Shown: positions 47,871 to 59,710, numbered from the stretch's first letter. The stretch is DNA of 64,000 bases from Mycolicibacterium sarraceniae (GCF_010731875.1 NZ_AP022595.1:1426001-1490000), one strand, 5' to 3'. Notes: generated by a model not told the origin, from the sequence alone. Numbers and translations: made by a program.

Positions 47871-47947
47871 TGTCTCAGTATTTCTGCACAAGTGCAACGG
47901 TGGTGCAGTCAGTCGTGAGAAAGTGCAGTCAGATTTGAGAACCTACA
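47871..47947 (-). repeat. right end with packed TnsB-site-like repeats
   Basis: Read inward from 47947: TGT, then AGGTTCTCA-N7-CTGCAC, then directly TTTCTCA-N7-CTGCAC, and a further copy TGTCTCA-N6-CTGCAC in the opposite direction at 47871-47889. The left end carries the same motif with wider spacing. The copies sit immediately upstream of tnsA and probably overlap its promoter. Confidence 0.75.
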
Positions 47948-47958
47948 CTCCGGAATCC

Positions 47959-50586
47959 CTACCGCGCCATGTTGGTAAACCGTGACAGATGCAGCTGGTG
48001 CGCCACGGTGACCGTACGGGTAGGTCCCGCACGGTGTTTCGCGACAATCAGGTCAGCTTCGCCGCCTCGCGGATCGTCAGTTTCGAAGGCATCGGGCCGG
48101 TGCAGCAAAATAACCATGTCGGCATCCTGCTCGATCGATCCCGATTCGCGGAGATCGGCCAGCATCGGTTTCTTGTCGGTTCGCTGCTCAGGTCCACGGT
48201 TCAGCTGGCTCATCGCCACCACCGGAACTTCGAGCTCCTTAGCCAAAAGCTTGATCTGCCTGGAGAATTCAGAGACTTCCTGCTGGCGTGACTCGACCTT
48301 CTTACCCGATGTCATCAGCTGCAGGTAGTCCAGCACAATCAGCCGCAGCCCCGCCTTCTGATGGAGCCGACGGGCCTTCGCGCGGATCTCCATCATCGTC
48401 AGGTTTGGCGAATCGTCGATATACAAAGGCGCTTCACTTATTTCGCTCATGCGGCGCGCCAACCGCGTCCAGTCGTCATCGGTCATCTTGCCCGACCGCA
48501 TGTCGGCCAGCTTGATCTTCGCCTCCGCCGACAACAGCCGCATGACAATCTCGGACTTGCTCATTTCCAGCGAGAACACGATGCTTGGCAGCCGGTTCTT
48601 GATCGAGCACGACCGCAGGAAATCCAAGCCTAGGGTCGAGTTGTGCGTCGGGATCATCGCCCGCCCAGCCAGGTACAGGTGCGCATCGTTGTCGACCTCG
48701 ACACAACGAACCGGAACACTCGTGGTCGGCCGCACGTCGACGATGAACCTCGATGACACCCTTGCTGTGCCCCCGACACGTCGTTCTTTGTGCGCCAGCG
48801 CCTTCCGTGGCAACCCGAACACCACGTCATCGGTGGAGAAGTTCAAGATGAACGCCGTTGAACTCTCTGCGGATCGACCCCGGACTCTCTTCGTTGCGCG
48901 GCCGCACCGGTAGCCGAGGCTGACGATCAGTTCGAAGACGTCATCGGCGAGCCGCTTGTTGGTCACCGAAAACTGGATGGCCCCGCCATTCGTGACCGTG
49001 CCGTCGGTGTCCAACAGACCGGCGAGCACCGCGCGCCGCTGCGCCTCGGAGGCACGCAGGTAGTCGGCCGGGATGTGCTTGGCGTTGAGCACACCGATCG
49101 TCCGCAGTCGCGCCTGCAGGGTGCCGACCTCGTTTCGGCACGGCTGGCACAGCTGGAGTCCGCACGACGCTCCCCCGCACCGCGAGCACGACGGCGCCGG
49201 CACCGGCTCGGACAGAAAGCGGGCCTTGCCTCCGCAGGACTGTCCGCAGATGCGAACCGGACTTGTCCTCGGAACGAAGGATTCTCCGCACACCACGCGA
49301 CTCCGAGCCGCGAGCGCATCCGGCGCGGGCAGGCGCAACGAGTAGCGGCACTTCGCCGTCTCGGACTTGTGCGCATCGATGCCTTCGGCCTCGATACGCA
49401 TGACGATCTCAGGATCCGCCACCGTGATCTGCGCGGCGGCGCTGGTGCCATCCCCCAGCCACGCGCCGAGGGTGTACGGCGGGACTAGCAGGTCACGATC
49501 CGGTGCCTGCAGCGGCTTGGCATTGGTCACCGAATGGTTCAGCCGGCGGTCCTGCGTCGGGCAGCGCAGCGTCTCCGCGATCTCCCGCGTTGTGTGGACA
49601 GCGGCGAACGTCTGCTGGCTCTTGTGGCGGTTGTAGCCAACCGCGGCAGCCGGCGCCGACTTCCGTGACGCCCGGGTATCCGTAAGCCACTGATGCTCGG
49701 CGTCGGCGATCAGCACGGTGCCATCGGAGAATTCGACCTCGTAGCACGGCCGACCGACCATCACATCGGTCGCCGCGACCACCCGCGTGGGACGCCCGCC
49801 GGCATCGATCAGGTAATCCCCGACCTTGACCTCACCCATCGTGGTCCAGCCCGTCGGCGTCGGCAGGGGCGTGTCCAAACCCAGCGCCTTGCCCATACCG
49901 GGCCGCGCCGCCACCACGATCATCTGACCGGGATGTAGCCCGTTCGTCAGCGCGTCGAGGTCATCGAAGCCCGTCGGCACACCCCTCGAAAGGCCGCCGT
50001 TGGAGGCGATGGCGTCGATCTCGTCCATCGTCGGCTGCAGGAGATCTTCCAGCGGAAGGAAGTCCTCGGCGGTCCGCCGCTCGGTGACGTCGTAGATCTC
50101 AGCCTGCGCGCGGTCCACGATCTCGTTGACGTCGGCGCCCTCGGCACCGGCATAGCCGTACTGCACCACCCGCGTGCCGGCCTCCACCAGCCGCCGCAAC
50201 AACGCCTTCTCGGCCACGATGCCCGCGTAGTACCCGGCGTTGGCCGCGGTGGGCACCGTCGAGATCAGGGTGTGCAGATAGGGCGCCCCGCCGATGCGGC
50301 GCAACAGCCCGCGCCGATCCAGCTCGGCCGCCACGGTGACCGCGTCCGCGGGCTCACCGCGCCCATACAGGTCCAGAATCGCGTCGTAGACGTTCTGATG
50401 TGCGGGCCGGTAGAAATCGCCCGGACGCAGGCGCTCCAGCACGTCGGCGATCGCATCCTTGGACAGCAGCATCCCGCCCAGCACCGACTGCTCCGCGGCA
50501 AGATCCTGAGGAGGCTGGCGACCGAAGTCCTCGGACGGAGGAGGACTGCCCATCCCGGGCTGACTGAGATCGTCAACGACCGCCAC
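47959..50586 (-). CDS. dnaB: replicative DNA helicase DnaB, intein-containing
   Basis: 875-aa precursor from the GTG at 50586 (VAVVDDLSQPGMG), chosen because it matches known mycobacterial DnaB starts; mature DnaB would be 459 aa. The N-terminal primase-binding domain (QDLAAEQSVLGGMLLSKDAI) and the RecA-like motor with Walker A ARPGMGK|ST and LIVLDYLQLM are intact. The intein interrupts the P-loop between Lys and Ser. The C-terminus ends LHLSRFTNMAR. DnaB unwinds DNA at the fork and is essential, so splicing must occur. The 3' end is the likely attachment site of the Tn7-like element, whose end lies 11 nt beyond the stop. Confidence 0.97.
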   Translation of the reverse strand: MAVVDDLSQPGMGSPPPSEDFGRQPPQDLAAEQSVLGGMLLSKDAIADVLERLRPGDFYRPAHQNVYDAILDLYGRGEPADAVTVAAELDRRGLLRRIGGAPYLHTLISTVPTAANAGYYAGIVAEKALLRRLVEAGTRVVQYGYAGAEGADVNEIVDRAQAEIYDVTERRTAEDFLPLEDLLQPTMDEIDAIASNGGLSRGVPTGFDDLDALTNGLHPGQMIVVAARPGMGKALGLDTPLPTPTGWTTMGEVKVGDYLIDAGGRPTRVVAATDVMVGRPCYEVEFSDGTVLIADAEHQWLTDTRASRKSAPAAAVGYNRHKSQQTFAAVHTTREIAETLRCPTQDRRLNHSVTNAKPLQAPDRDLLVPPYTLGAWLGDGTSAAAQITVADPEIVMRIEAEGIDAHKSETAKCRYSLRLPAPDALAARSRVVCGESFVPRTSPVRICGQSCGGKARFLSEPVPAPSCSRCGGASCGLQLCQPCRNEVGTLQARLRTIGVLNAKHIPADYLRASEAQRRAVLAGLLDTDGTVTNGGAIQFSVTNKRLADDVFELIVSLGYRCGRATKRVRGRSAESSTAFILNFSTDDVVFGLPRKALAHKERRVGGTARVSSRFIVDVRPTTSVPVRCVEVDNDAHLYLAGRAMIPTHNSTLGLDFLRSCSIKNRLPSIVFSLEMSKSEIVMRLLSAEAKIKLADMRSGKMTDDDWTRLARRMSEISEAPLYIDDSPNLTMMEIRAKARRLHQKAGLRLIVLDYLQLMTSGKKVESRQQEVSEFSRQIKLLAKELEVPVVAMSQLNRGPEQRTDKKPMLADLRESGSIEQDADMVILLHRPDAFETDDPRGGEADLIVAKHRAGPTRTVTVAHQLHLSRFTNMAR
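48640..49887 (-). other. class 3 intein with LAGLIDADG homing endonuclease in DnaB P-loop
   Basis: 416 codons from ALGLDTPLPTPTGW to MIPTHN, inserted at GMGK|STLG. The N-terminal residue is Ala, not Cys or Ser. The block B Trp (AEHQWLT), block F Cys (VRCVEVDN) and Thr in PTHN form the WCT set of class 3 inteins, which start splicing from the internal Cys. The endonuclease half has two LAGLIDADG-type motifs, LGAWLGDGTS and LAGLLDTDGT. Between them is a Cys-rich stretch with several CxxC pairs (CSRCGG, CQPCRNE). The M. smegmatis P-loop DnaB intein is a small class 3 mini-intein; this one keeps the homing domain. Confidence 0.92.
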
Positions 50587-51016
50587 AGATTTGTCCCCAC
50601 CTCGGTCTAAAGCCTGTCGAATGCCAGTTCGATGCATCATTCGGGGGTTTACCCGACGCCCCCGACAAGTTTTCGTCGCGACGGTGCTGACCGGTTCCGC
50701 CGACGGCTCACGCTAGACGTTGCTGGAGCCCTCGCAAACCGGTCGTGTTCATCAACCTGTTAGTGGTTTGTGGATAGCTGGGGAAAGTGGTGTTGAGGTG
50801 TTGGGGAGAACCTGTGGATCACGGACTAATCTCGTGTCATTTCCCCAGTTGAGGGCAGAGTAGTGCCTGGTGTGTGTTGTGGATGGCAAGTCCATCGGCG
50901 TGTCGGCCCCGGTTGCAATCTCGGGCGTGTTGTGTTGCCGGAGGTTATGCGCAAGGTTAACGGCTGGTTAGATTAGCTGAGCCGGGCCCGACAGAATAGG
51001 TTCGCCAGAATGCAGC
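50587..51016. promoter_or_regulatory. dnaB upstream region with three DnaA-box-like sites
   Basis: About 430 nt between rplI and dnaB, without a gene. TGTGGATAG (50769-50777), TGTGGATCA (50813-50821) and TGTGGATGG (50878-50886) lie within 120 nt. Read on the minus strand they are CTATCCACA, TGATCCACA and CCATCCACA. Two of the three fit the relaxed actinobacterial DnaA-box consensus. Control of dnaB by DnaA is a possibility, not shown. Confidence 0.4.
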
Positions 51017-51060
51017 AATTCCCCGGGACCGACCACGAAGGGCCGGCGCCCCGGGGAATT
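51017..51060 (-). terminator. terminator of the rpsF-ssb-rpsR-rplI operon
   Basis: 11-bp perfect arms AATTCCCCGGG and CCCGGGGAATT around a 22-nt loop that contains its own GGCCGGC. It lies 11 nt after the rplI stop. No long T-tract follows, as is common in mycobacteria. Confidence 0.75.
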
Positions 51061-51071
51061 GACGCGGATGG

Positions 51072-51530
51072 CTAACTTTGTGCGACGACGTCGACGGTCA
51101 GGTCGACATTCACCTCGGGGTGCAGGTGCACGCCGACGGTGTGGGCACCGGTGGCCTTGATGTGAGCCTTGGGCAACTGCACGGTGCGCTTGTCCAAGTT
51201 CGGGCCGCCGGCCTTCTTGATCGCCGCGACGATATCGTTGGCGGTCACCGAACCGAACAGCTTGCCCGAATCCGCAGCGGTCTTCACCGGCAGCTGGACC
51301 GAGCCCAGGGCCGTGATAGCGGCCTTGATCTCATCGGCGTGCTCACGATCGCGCACGGTCTTGGTCTCGCGGGCCCGACGGATTTCGTCGGCCTGCTTCT
51401 GCGCACCACGCGAGGCCGTGATGGCCAAACCGCGCGGCAGCAGATAGTTGCGTCCGTACCCGTCCTTCACCTCAACGGTGTCACCGGCAACGCCGAGGTG
51501 TTCGACCTCAGCGGTCAGGATCAGCTTCAT
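51072..51530 (-). CDS. rplI: 50S ribosomal protein L9
   Basis: 152 aa from [21 protein letters not shown], the conserved L9 start; the longer upstream frame is not used. The N-domain signature [14 protein letters not shown] binds 23S rRNA, and a long helix joins it to the C-domain with [11 protein letters not shown]. It is the last gene of the rpsF-ssb-rpsR-rplI operon, 16 nt after rpsR. Confidence 0.97.
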   Translation of the reverse strand: MKLILTAEVEHLGVAGDTVEVKDGYGRNYLLPRGLAITASRGAQKQADEIRRARETKTVRDREHADEIKAAITALGSVQLPVKTAADSGKLFGSVTANDIVAAIKKAGGPNLDKRTVQLPKAHIKATGAHTVGVHLHPEVNVDLTVDVVAQS

Positions 51531-51546
51531 GTCGATATTCCGTTCT

Positions 51547-51801
51547 CTACCGAGCCGCCGACGTGAACGGCAGCAGGGCAACCTCACGCGCGTTCTTGAC
51601 GGCGATCGCGATGTCGCGCTGGTGCTGCACGCAGTTACCGGTCACCCGGCGGGCGCGGATCTTGCCGCGCTCGCTGATGTAGGTACGCAGCAGCTGGGTG
51701 TCCTTGTAATCGATGTCCTGCCCCTTCTTCGAGCAGAACACGCACTTGCGGGTCTTGACCGGCTTTTCCGGTGCCGGACGCCGCTTATTGGTTTTGGCCA
51801 T
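51547..51801 (-). CDS. rpsR: 30S ribosomal protein S18 (zinc-binding form)
   Basis: 84 aa. S18 signature with [17 protein letters not shown] and [13 protein letters not shown]. The CxxC pair in [10 protein letters not shown] plus further Cys/His marks the zinc-containing C+ paralogue. Mycobacteria also carry a C- copy used in zinc limitation. It lies in the native ssb-rpsR-rplI context. Confidence 0.97.
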   Translation of the reverse strand: MAKTNKRRPAPEKPVKTRKCVFCSKKGQDIDYKDTQLLRTYISERGKIRARRVTGNCVQHQRDIAIAVKNAREVALLPFTSAAR

Positions 51802-51855
51802 GGGTCAATCTCTTTCGTTCTTCAGATGGCGCGCCGGGGCGCGCAAAGGTTTGTG

Positions 51856-52374
51856 TCAGAAAGGCGGTTCGTCGTCGCCACCGGCGAACGAGCCCGACGC
51901 CGGGGCGCTGCCCCACGGATCGTCGGCCGGCGCATCATTGGACGCCGCCGGACGGGAACCCCCGCCGCCACCACTGCCGCCGCCGAAGCCGCCGCCCCCG
52001 CCACCGCTGCGCGAGGCCTTGTTGACCTTGGCGGTGGCGTAGCGCAGCGACGGGCCAATCTCGTCGACCTCGACCTCCATGACAGTGCGCTTCTCACCCT
52101 CACGGGTTTCGAAGGAACGCTGCTTGAGTCGGCCGGTGACGATGACCCGGGACCCCCGGGTGAGGCTTTCGGCCACGTTCTCGGCCGCCTCACGCCAGAT
52201 ATTGCAGCGCAGGAACAGCGCTTCGCCGTCCTTCCACTCCCCGCTCTGGCGGTCGAACGTCCGCGGTGTAGACGCCACCGTGAAATTAGCGACGGCTGCA
52301 CCGGACGGGGTGAACCGCAGTTCGGGGTCGGCGGTCAGATTCCCGACGACGGTGATGGTCGTGTCACCGGCCAC
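51856..52374 (-). CDS. ssb: single-stranded DNA-binding protein
   Basis: 172 aa. OB-fold domain 1-~112 ([54 protein letters not shown]). A Gly-rich linker follows, then the acidic tip GGDDEPPF that recruits repair and replication enzymes. It coats single-stranded DNA at the fork. It lies 54 nt before rpsR in the operon. Confidence 0.98.
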   Translation of the reverse strand: MAGDTTITVVGNLTADPELRFTPSGAAVANFTVASTPRTFDRQSGEWKDGEALFLRCNIWREAAENVAESLTRGSRVIVTGRLKQRSFETREGEKRTVMEVEVDEIGPSLRYATAKVNKASRSGGGGGGFGGGSGGGGGSRPAASNDAPADDPWGSAPASGSFAGGDDEPPF

Positions 52375-52459
52375 AAGGTCCTCCTGGCGTAGGCGGATAA
52401 ATTCACCGCGAGCCTAGTTACTAGCTCCGACGCACGGCGAGCTTTATCCACTGGCGTGA

Positions 52460-52750
52460 CTAGTGCTTATCGGTCCGCATCACCTTGGTCCGCAGCACCG
52501 ACTCGTTCAGGTTGAGCTGACGGTCGAGCTCGGACACGGTGGCCGGTTCGGCCTTCACATCGACGATGGCGTAAATGCCCTCGGCATGCTTGGCGATCTC
52601 GTACGCCAGGCGGCGCCGACCCCAGATGTCGACCTTGTCCACCGAACCGCCGTCAGTGCGGACGACGTTCAAGAACGTGTCCAGAGACGGAGCCACGGTG
52701 CGCTCATCGAGAGTGGGGTCAAGGATGACCATGATTTCGTATGGACGCAT
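52460..52750 (-). CDS. rpsF: 30S ribosomal protein S6
   Basis: 96 aa from [17 protein letters not shown], the conserved S6 start, with a GAGG site about 8 nt upstream. [18 protein letters not shown] is the diagnostic S6 segment. It is the first gene of the operon. S6 binds S18 in the ribosome, whose gene is two places downstream. Confidence 0.97.
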   Translation of the reverse strand: MRPYEIMVILDPTLDERTVAPSLDTFLNVVRTDGGSVDKVDIWGRRRLAYEIAKHAEGIYAIVDVKAEPATVSELDRQLNLNESVLRTKVMRTDKH

Positions 52751-52861
52751 GGGAACCTCATCACCTCCTATGGTCGTAACGGCCACGGTCGATCCGTGGC
52801 AGGAGAGTCGCCTGCGTCGGCAACCTGCACAGGCTACCGGAGCCCACGCTGATCAGCGAAA

Positions 52862-53078
52862 TCAGCTCCGCCGGCCGTAGTACTCCAGCGCCAGCTGCAC
52901 CATGGCATCCGAGGCTTTGCCCAGCGCCCCGGCGTTGAACGGTGGCTGTGGGTCGTATTCGATCATCAGCTCACTGGCCCCCGCCGGGGGACACCAGGAC
53001 GTCGGGCTGGGTCACCTCGTAGGGGCCGATCGCGTCCAGCGCGGTGTTACGCGGGAACAGTGCTATCGCGACTCGCAT
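52862..53078 (-). pseudogene. DJ-1/PfpI-family gene with large internal deletion
   Basis: The start MRVAIALFPRNTALDAIGPYEV and the end SELMIEYDPQPPFNAGALGK ... ALEYYGRR match the two ends of a DJ-1/PfpI protein (the position of Rv0052 in M. tuberculosis, ~187 aa). Only ~72 codons remain. The join falls near DVLVSPGGG with a frame change and stop. The nucleophile-elbow Cys region is gone. It overlaps the end of the GT87 gene. Confidence 0.8.
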
Positions 53079-54749
53079 CCGGCACAGCGTGCTGTTCAGG
53101 CTGTGTGACAGCGGCTGCCCGGGGCCGCAGCCGCCGCGGGAACCATTGCGGGAGCGCGTCGTCGGCGCGATCGAACACTCCCCCGGCCGGATCGTCGACC
53201 CGGCCATTCCAGCGCACCAGATCCAGCTCCGGCCGGTAGATCTGGCGCACCACCAACACCATCAGCCCGATCACCGCGATATCGCGCAACAACACTGTCG
53301 CGGTGAACCACTGTTCGGGTAGGCCCTTGTTGCCCTCGCCGTACAGGTAGAACATCCGCGGTACCCATACCAGCATGTCAATAGTCATCCACGCCAACAG
53401 GATTCGCCGGTGCGGCAGCGCCAGAACCGCCAGCGGCACCAGCCACAGCGAGAACTGCGGGCTCCACACCTTGTTCACCAACAAGAACGCCGCCACCGTC
53501 AGGAACGCCAGCTGTGCCACCCGGGGCCGCTGTGGTGCGGTCAGGCCGATGTAGGCGATCGCCGCGCAACACAGCAGGAACAGGACCGCGACGACGGTGT
53601 TGAGGATTACCGGCGGCTGCCAGAACCCCAGATTCGCATCGAAACCGTCCCAGCCGGTGAACGACTTCGCCACGTTGTACAGCGAGTCCATATCGTCACC
53701 GCGCCGGGAGTTCAGCCGGAAGAACTCCGACCAGCCGCGTGGAAACAGCGCCATCACAGGCAGATTGACCACGAACCATGCGCCGACGGCGGCGACCACC
53801 GTTTTGGCGGCTTCGGGCATCCGGTCGCTGCGGATCGCCAGCACCACCAGAGGCAACAACAGCAGTGCCGGATACAACTTGGCGGCTACCCCGAGCCCGA
53901 TCAGAATTCCGGCCAGTACCGGTTTACGGCGCGCCCAGGCCAGCAGGCCGCCGATCGCAAAAGCCGTTGCCAGCGCGTCGAAATTGGTGAACACCTGAAA
54001 TACCAGCACCGGTGAGGCGGCCACCAACGCGGCATCCCAGACCCGTCGACCCGCCAGCCACGACGTGGCCCATACCGTCGTCAGCCACGCCAGCGCAAGA
54101 CCGAACGCGGCGAAGTTGAAGAACATCACCACTTCGGCGATCACCGGCAGCGACACTATCTTCGCCGCCGCGGTGTACGTCTTGGCCAACGCCATCGAGA
54201 CGTACTGGTACACCCCGGTCAGGACCGGATACTCCATATAGCGCACCGCGGGTTTACCGTCGTACCGAATCTGTGGGCGCCCGCTGGAGTCGGTCTCGAG
54301 CCAGCTCGACTTGTACGGAAAACGGCCCTGGCTCAGCAACTCCGCACCGTAGAGCGGCACCGTGTCGGAGTAGCACAGTTCGAAGTAGGCGCGCTGGTTC
54401 TGCCAGTTCGCCACCCGCTGATCGGGTGGCCCGGCGCCGACGGTCTGCAGGCACGGCGACTTGGTGGTCCAGCCCAGCGCCAGCACCACCAGCGCCATCA
54501 TGAACATCACCCGCAGTGGGGTGAACAGCCGCGTCCGACCGATCAGCGCGTGCCGACCGACTGGACCGCCCACCACATCCGAGAGCGCGGCACCCAAAGT
54601 GTCGGTGCGACTGGGTTTGTCACGATCGTCGGCGCTGCGCAGGTCGGTGGCCAGCGGCTGCGGTGACACCGTGGCGCGGCCCGTTAACACAACGCCGGCC
54701 GGCGCAACGGCCGGCCGGTCGGCCGAAGATCCCTGGCTCTCGCTGTCGA

Positions 54750-54753
<4 letters not shown>
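53047..54753 (-). CDS. GT87-family membrane mannosyltransferase
   Basis: 568 aa. A variable N-terminal cytoplasmic tail is followed by about ten transmembrane helices (LRVMFMMALVVLALGW, VVMFFNFAAFGLALAWL, VLAGILIGLGVAAKLYPALL and others). The LYPALLLLPLV helix and the external Trp/Asp-rich loops fit DUF2029/GT87 polyprenol-phosphate-mannose enzymes that build envelope glycans. This is the Rv0051 position. Its start overlaps the ponA1 stop (ATGA), coupling the two cell-envelope genes. Confidence 0.88.
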
Positions 54754-57240
<2,487 letters not shown>

Positions 57241-57248
<8 letters not shown>

Positions 57249-57675
57249 TGGCCGTGCGCGCGCCGGAGCGCGCCGTCTGGGTGCCCCGGCGACCGCGCGT
57301 TCCGTCCTTGGGACGCGGCGCTCCGAGCACATATGACTTAACCAAGTGATTCCATTCGCAGGTGCGGCATACCTCCACCACATGTACCGAAAACTCATCG
57401 AACCGCGTCGCCAGCAACACCAGCTCCTCGGCGGTGCGCGCCGACCCGGAGACAGCGCCCAGGTGATCGCCGAACACCCAGGACACCAATGTCAACGGCT
57501 CCTTGCGGCAGATCGGGCACATCACCGTACTGGGCTTGCCGTGAAACTTGGCGGCGCGCAACAGATAGGGATTGGCGTCACAAACCTCGGTCACACCGGT
57601 CCGGCCGGAGTAGACCTCGGCCAGCAGGGAGCGTCGCCGCAGGGCGTAGTCCACCACCTGTCGCTGCAATCGCAC
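57241..57675 (-). CDS. DUF5318 zinc-ribbon-like protein
   Basis: 144 aa. Four cysteines in VMCPICRKE and VEVCRTCEWN form a likely zinc site. The start RLQRQVVDYALRRRSLLAEV is conserved in the Rv0049 family next to ponA1. Function is unknown. The operon position suggests a link to cell-wall growth. The C-terminus is basic and disordered. Confidence 0.9.
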
Positions 57676-57922
57676 GATGACCAGAGTACGTCGGGGATCT
57701 AGGCGACGGCGCGCAACCGACTCGCGAGTGCCCCCGATTGTGTGCCTGGTCTGCGTTCATACTTGCCGAACTCTTACGACCAACGCCGTGGCGACTCGCC
57801 AGACAGCCAGCACGCGAGCCAAGGACGCTGACCGTGACGACACCCTGACGCCTCCCGCGTGACGCTGGAGTGACGGTCGGCGCTCAAGAAACGGTCGCAT
57901 GACGTTCAAGTGGCGTTAAATA

Positions 57923-57935
57923 TATCGCTTCGATA
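57923..57935. promoter_or_regulatory. TATCG-CTT-CGATA operator/promoter element of padR-ino1
   Basis: A perfect 5-bp inverted repeat in an AT-rich island (GTTAAATATATCGCTTCGATACTAT) 54 nt before the padR start. It probably overlaps the -10 region. It would suit PadR autoregulation. Confidence 0.5.
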
Positions 57936-57988
57936 CTATTCACGGAGGTGTCGAAACGCCGTAACGGCCAAGCAAAGGAGGTGACCCG

Positions 57989-58534
57989 GTGTTGGAGCTT
58001 GCCATCTTGGGTCTTCTCCTCGAATCCCCCATGCACGGCTACGAACTGCGCAAGCGGCTGACGGGCCTTCTGGGCGCTTTTCGGGCGTTTTCATATGGCT
58101 CGCTGTATCCGGCACTGCGCCGGATGCAGACCGACGGGTTGATCATCGAGGACACCGCACCCGCGGGAACTACGGTGTTGCGCCGTGCCCGCCGGGTGTA
58201 TCAACTGACCGATGCCGGACGCCAGCGCTTCGCCGAGCTGGTGGCCGATACCGGTCCGCAGAACTACACCGACGACGGCTTCGGTGTGCACCTGGCGTTC
58301 TTCAACCGCACACCGGCCGAGGCACGGATGCGAATCCTTGAAGGCCGCCGCCGCCAGGTGGAAGAACGCCGCGAGGGTCTGCGGGAGGCCATCGCCCGGG
58401 CGAGCAATTCGCTCGACCGCTATACCCGACAACTGCATCAGCTGGGCCTGGAGTCCAGCGAGCGGGAAGTCAAGTGGCTCAACGAGCTGATTGCCGCTGA
58501 GCGGGTGGCCCAAAGCCACCCAGACCAGGCCTGA
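57989..58534 (+). CDS. PadR-family transcriptional regulator
   Basis: 181 aa from a GTG with an AAAGGAGGTGA ribosome site. The winged HTH begins LELAILGLLLESPMHGYELR and the wing contains YGSLYPALRRMQTDGLI. A C-terminal helical dimerisation region (about 95-175) follows. This is the Rv0047c position, 60 nt upstream of ino1 on the same strand, so it may regulate inositol synthesis. Confidence 0.93.
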   Translation: MLELAILGLLLESPMHGYELRKRLTGLLGAFRAFSYGSLYPALRRMQTDGLIIEDTAPAGTTVLRRARRVYQLTDAGRQRFAELVADTGPQNYTDDGFGVHLAFFNRTPAEARMRILEGRRRQVEERREGLREAIARASNSLDRYTRQLHQLGLESSEREVKWLNELIAAERVAQSHPDQA

Positions 58535-58594
58535 CGCGGGCCACCGCAGTACCTGAACAGCAGCCAGTAGAAGTACGAGTAAGGAGAACGTCCC

Positions 58595-59698
58595 ATGACG
58601 GAGCACAACGGAGCGTCAACAGATGTACGGGTCGCCATCGTCGGCGTCGGCAACTGCGCATCCTCACTGGTCCAGGGCGTGCAGTACTACAAGGACGCCG
58701 ACGCGAACGCCACCGTTCCTGGCCTGATGCACGTGAAGCTCGGCCCCTATCACGTGCGCGACGTGAAGTTCGTCGCCGCGTTCGATGTGGACGCCAAGAA
58801 GGTCGGCTTCGACCTGTCGGAAGCGATCTTCGCCTCGGAGAACAACACCATCAAGATCGCTGACGTGCCGCCGACCGACGTCGTCGTGCAGCGCGGCCCG
58901 ACCCTGGACGGCATCGGCAAGTACTACGCCGAGACCATCGAGATCTCCGACGAGCAGCCCGTCGACGTGGTCAAGATCCTCAAGGACGCTCAAGTCGACG
59001 TCCTGGTGTCCTACCTGCCGGTGGGCTCGGACGAGGCCGACAAGTTTTACGCGCAGTGCGCCATTGACGCCAAGGTCGCGTTCGTCAACGCGCTGCCGGT
59101 CTTCATTGCCTCGGACCCCGTCTGGGCCAAGAAGTTCACCGACGCCGGTGTGCCGATCGTCGGCGACGACATCAAGAGCCAGGTCGGCGCGACCATCACC
59201 CACCGCGTGATGGCCAAGCTCTTCGAAGACCGCGGCGTCACGCTGGATCGCACGTATCAGCTGAACGTCGGCGGCAACATGGACTTCAAGAACATGCTCG
59301 AGCGCGAGCGCCTCGAGTCCAAGAAGGTGTCCAAGACTCAAGCTGTCACGTCCAACCTGACCGGCTCGCTGGCCAACAAGATCGAGGACAAGAACGTCCA
59401 CATCGGTCCGTCGGATCACGTCGCCTGGCTCGACGATCGCAAGTGGGCCTACGTCCGCCTCGAGGGCCGCGCCTTCGGCGATGTGCCCCTGAACCTGGAG
59501 TACAAGCTTGAGGTCTGGGATTCGCCGAACTCGGCCGGCATCATCATCGACGCGGTGCGCGCGGCCAAGATCGCCAAGGACCGCGGCATCGGCGGCCCGA
59601 TCATCCCAGCATCGGCCTACCTGATGAAGAGCCCGCCCAAGCAGCTGCCCGACGATATCGCCCGGACTCAGCTCGAGGAGTTCATCGCCGGCGAGTAA
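58595..59698 (+). CDS. ino1: myo-inositol-1-phosphate synthase
   Basis: 367 aa with an AAGGAGA site 9 nt before ATG. NAD-binding [38 protein letters not shown] and [20 protein letters not shown] are signatures of the enzyme, which converts glucose 6-phosphate to inositol phosphate. Inositol feeds phosphatidylinositol, lipoarabinomannan and mycothiol. This is the Rv0046c position. Confidence 0.97.
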   Translation: MTEHNGASTDVRVAIVGVGNCASSLVQGVQYYKDADANATVPGLMHVKLGPYHVRDVKFVAAFDVDAKKVGFDLSEAIFASENNTIKIADVPPTDVVVQRGPTLDGIGKYYAETIEISDEQPVDVVKILKDAQVDVLVSYLPVGSDEADKFYAQCAIDAKVAFVNALPVFIASDPVWAKKFTDAGVPIVGDDIKSQVGATITHRVMAKLFEDRGVTLDRTYQLNVGGNMDFKNMLERERLESKKVSKTQAVTSNLTGSLANKIEDKNVHIGPSDHVAWLDDRKWAYVRLEGRAFGDVPLNLEYKLEVWDSPNSAGIIIDAVRAAKIAKDRGIGGPIIPASAYLMKSPPKQLPDDIARTQLEEFIAGE

Positions 59699-59710
59699 TC
59701 GCGCTGTGCA

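Larger units (their letters stand above)
17449..47947. mobile_element. Tn7-like transposon inserted beside dnaB (defence island)
   Basis: About 30.5 kb. The right end (TGTAGGTTCTCA read inward on the minus strand) starts 11 nt after the dnaB stop. The left end carries AGGTTCTCA followed 7 nt later by CTGCA, as the right-end repeats do. Flanking pentamers are CTCCA (17444-17448) on the left and CTCCG (47948-47952) on the right, an imperfect 4/5 match for the 5-bp duplication expected of Tn7 elements. The tnsA-tnsB-tnsC-tniQ-tniQ operon sits at the right end with tnsA outermost, as in Tn7. The rest is cargo rich in anti-phage-type genes. The left boundary is uncertain by a few bases. Confidence 0.78.

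Noticed and set aside
38880..47947. CRISPR-associated transposon (CAST)
   Set aside because: Tn7 genes with two tniQ raised this, but no cas gene, CRISPR array or spacer-like repeat is present in the element.
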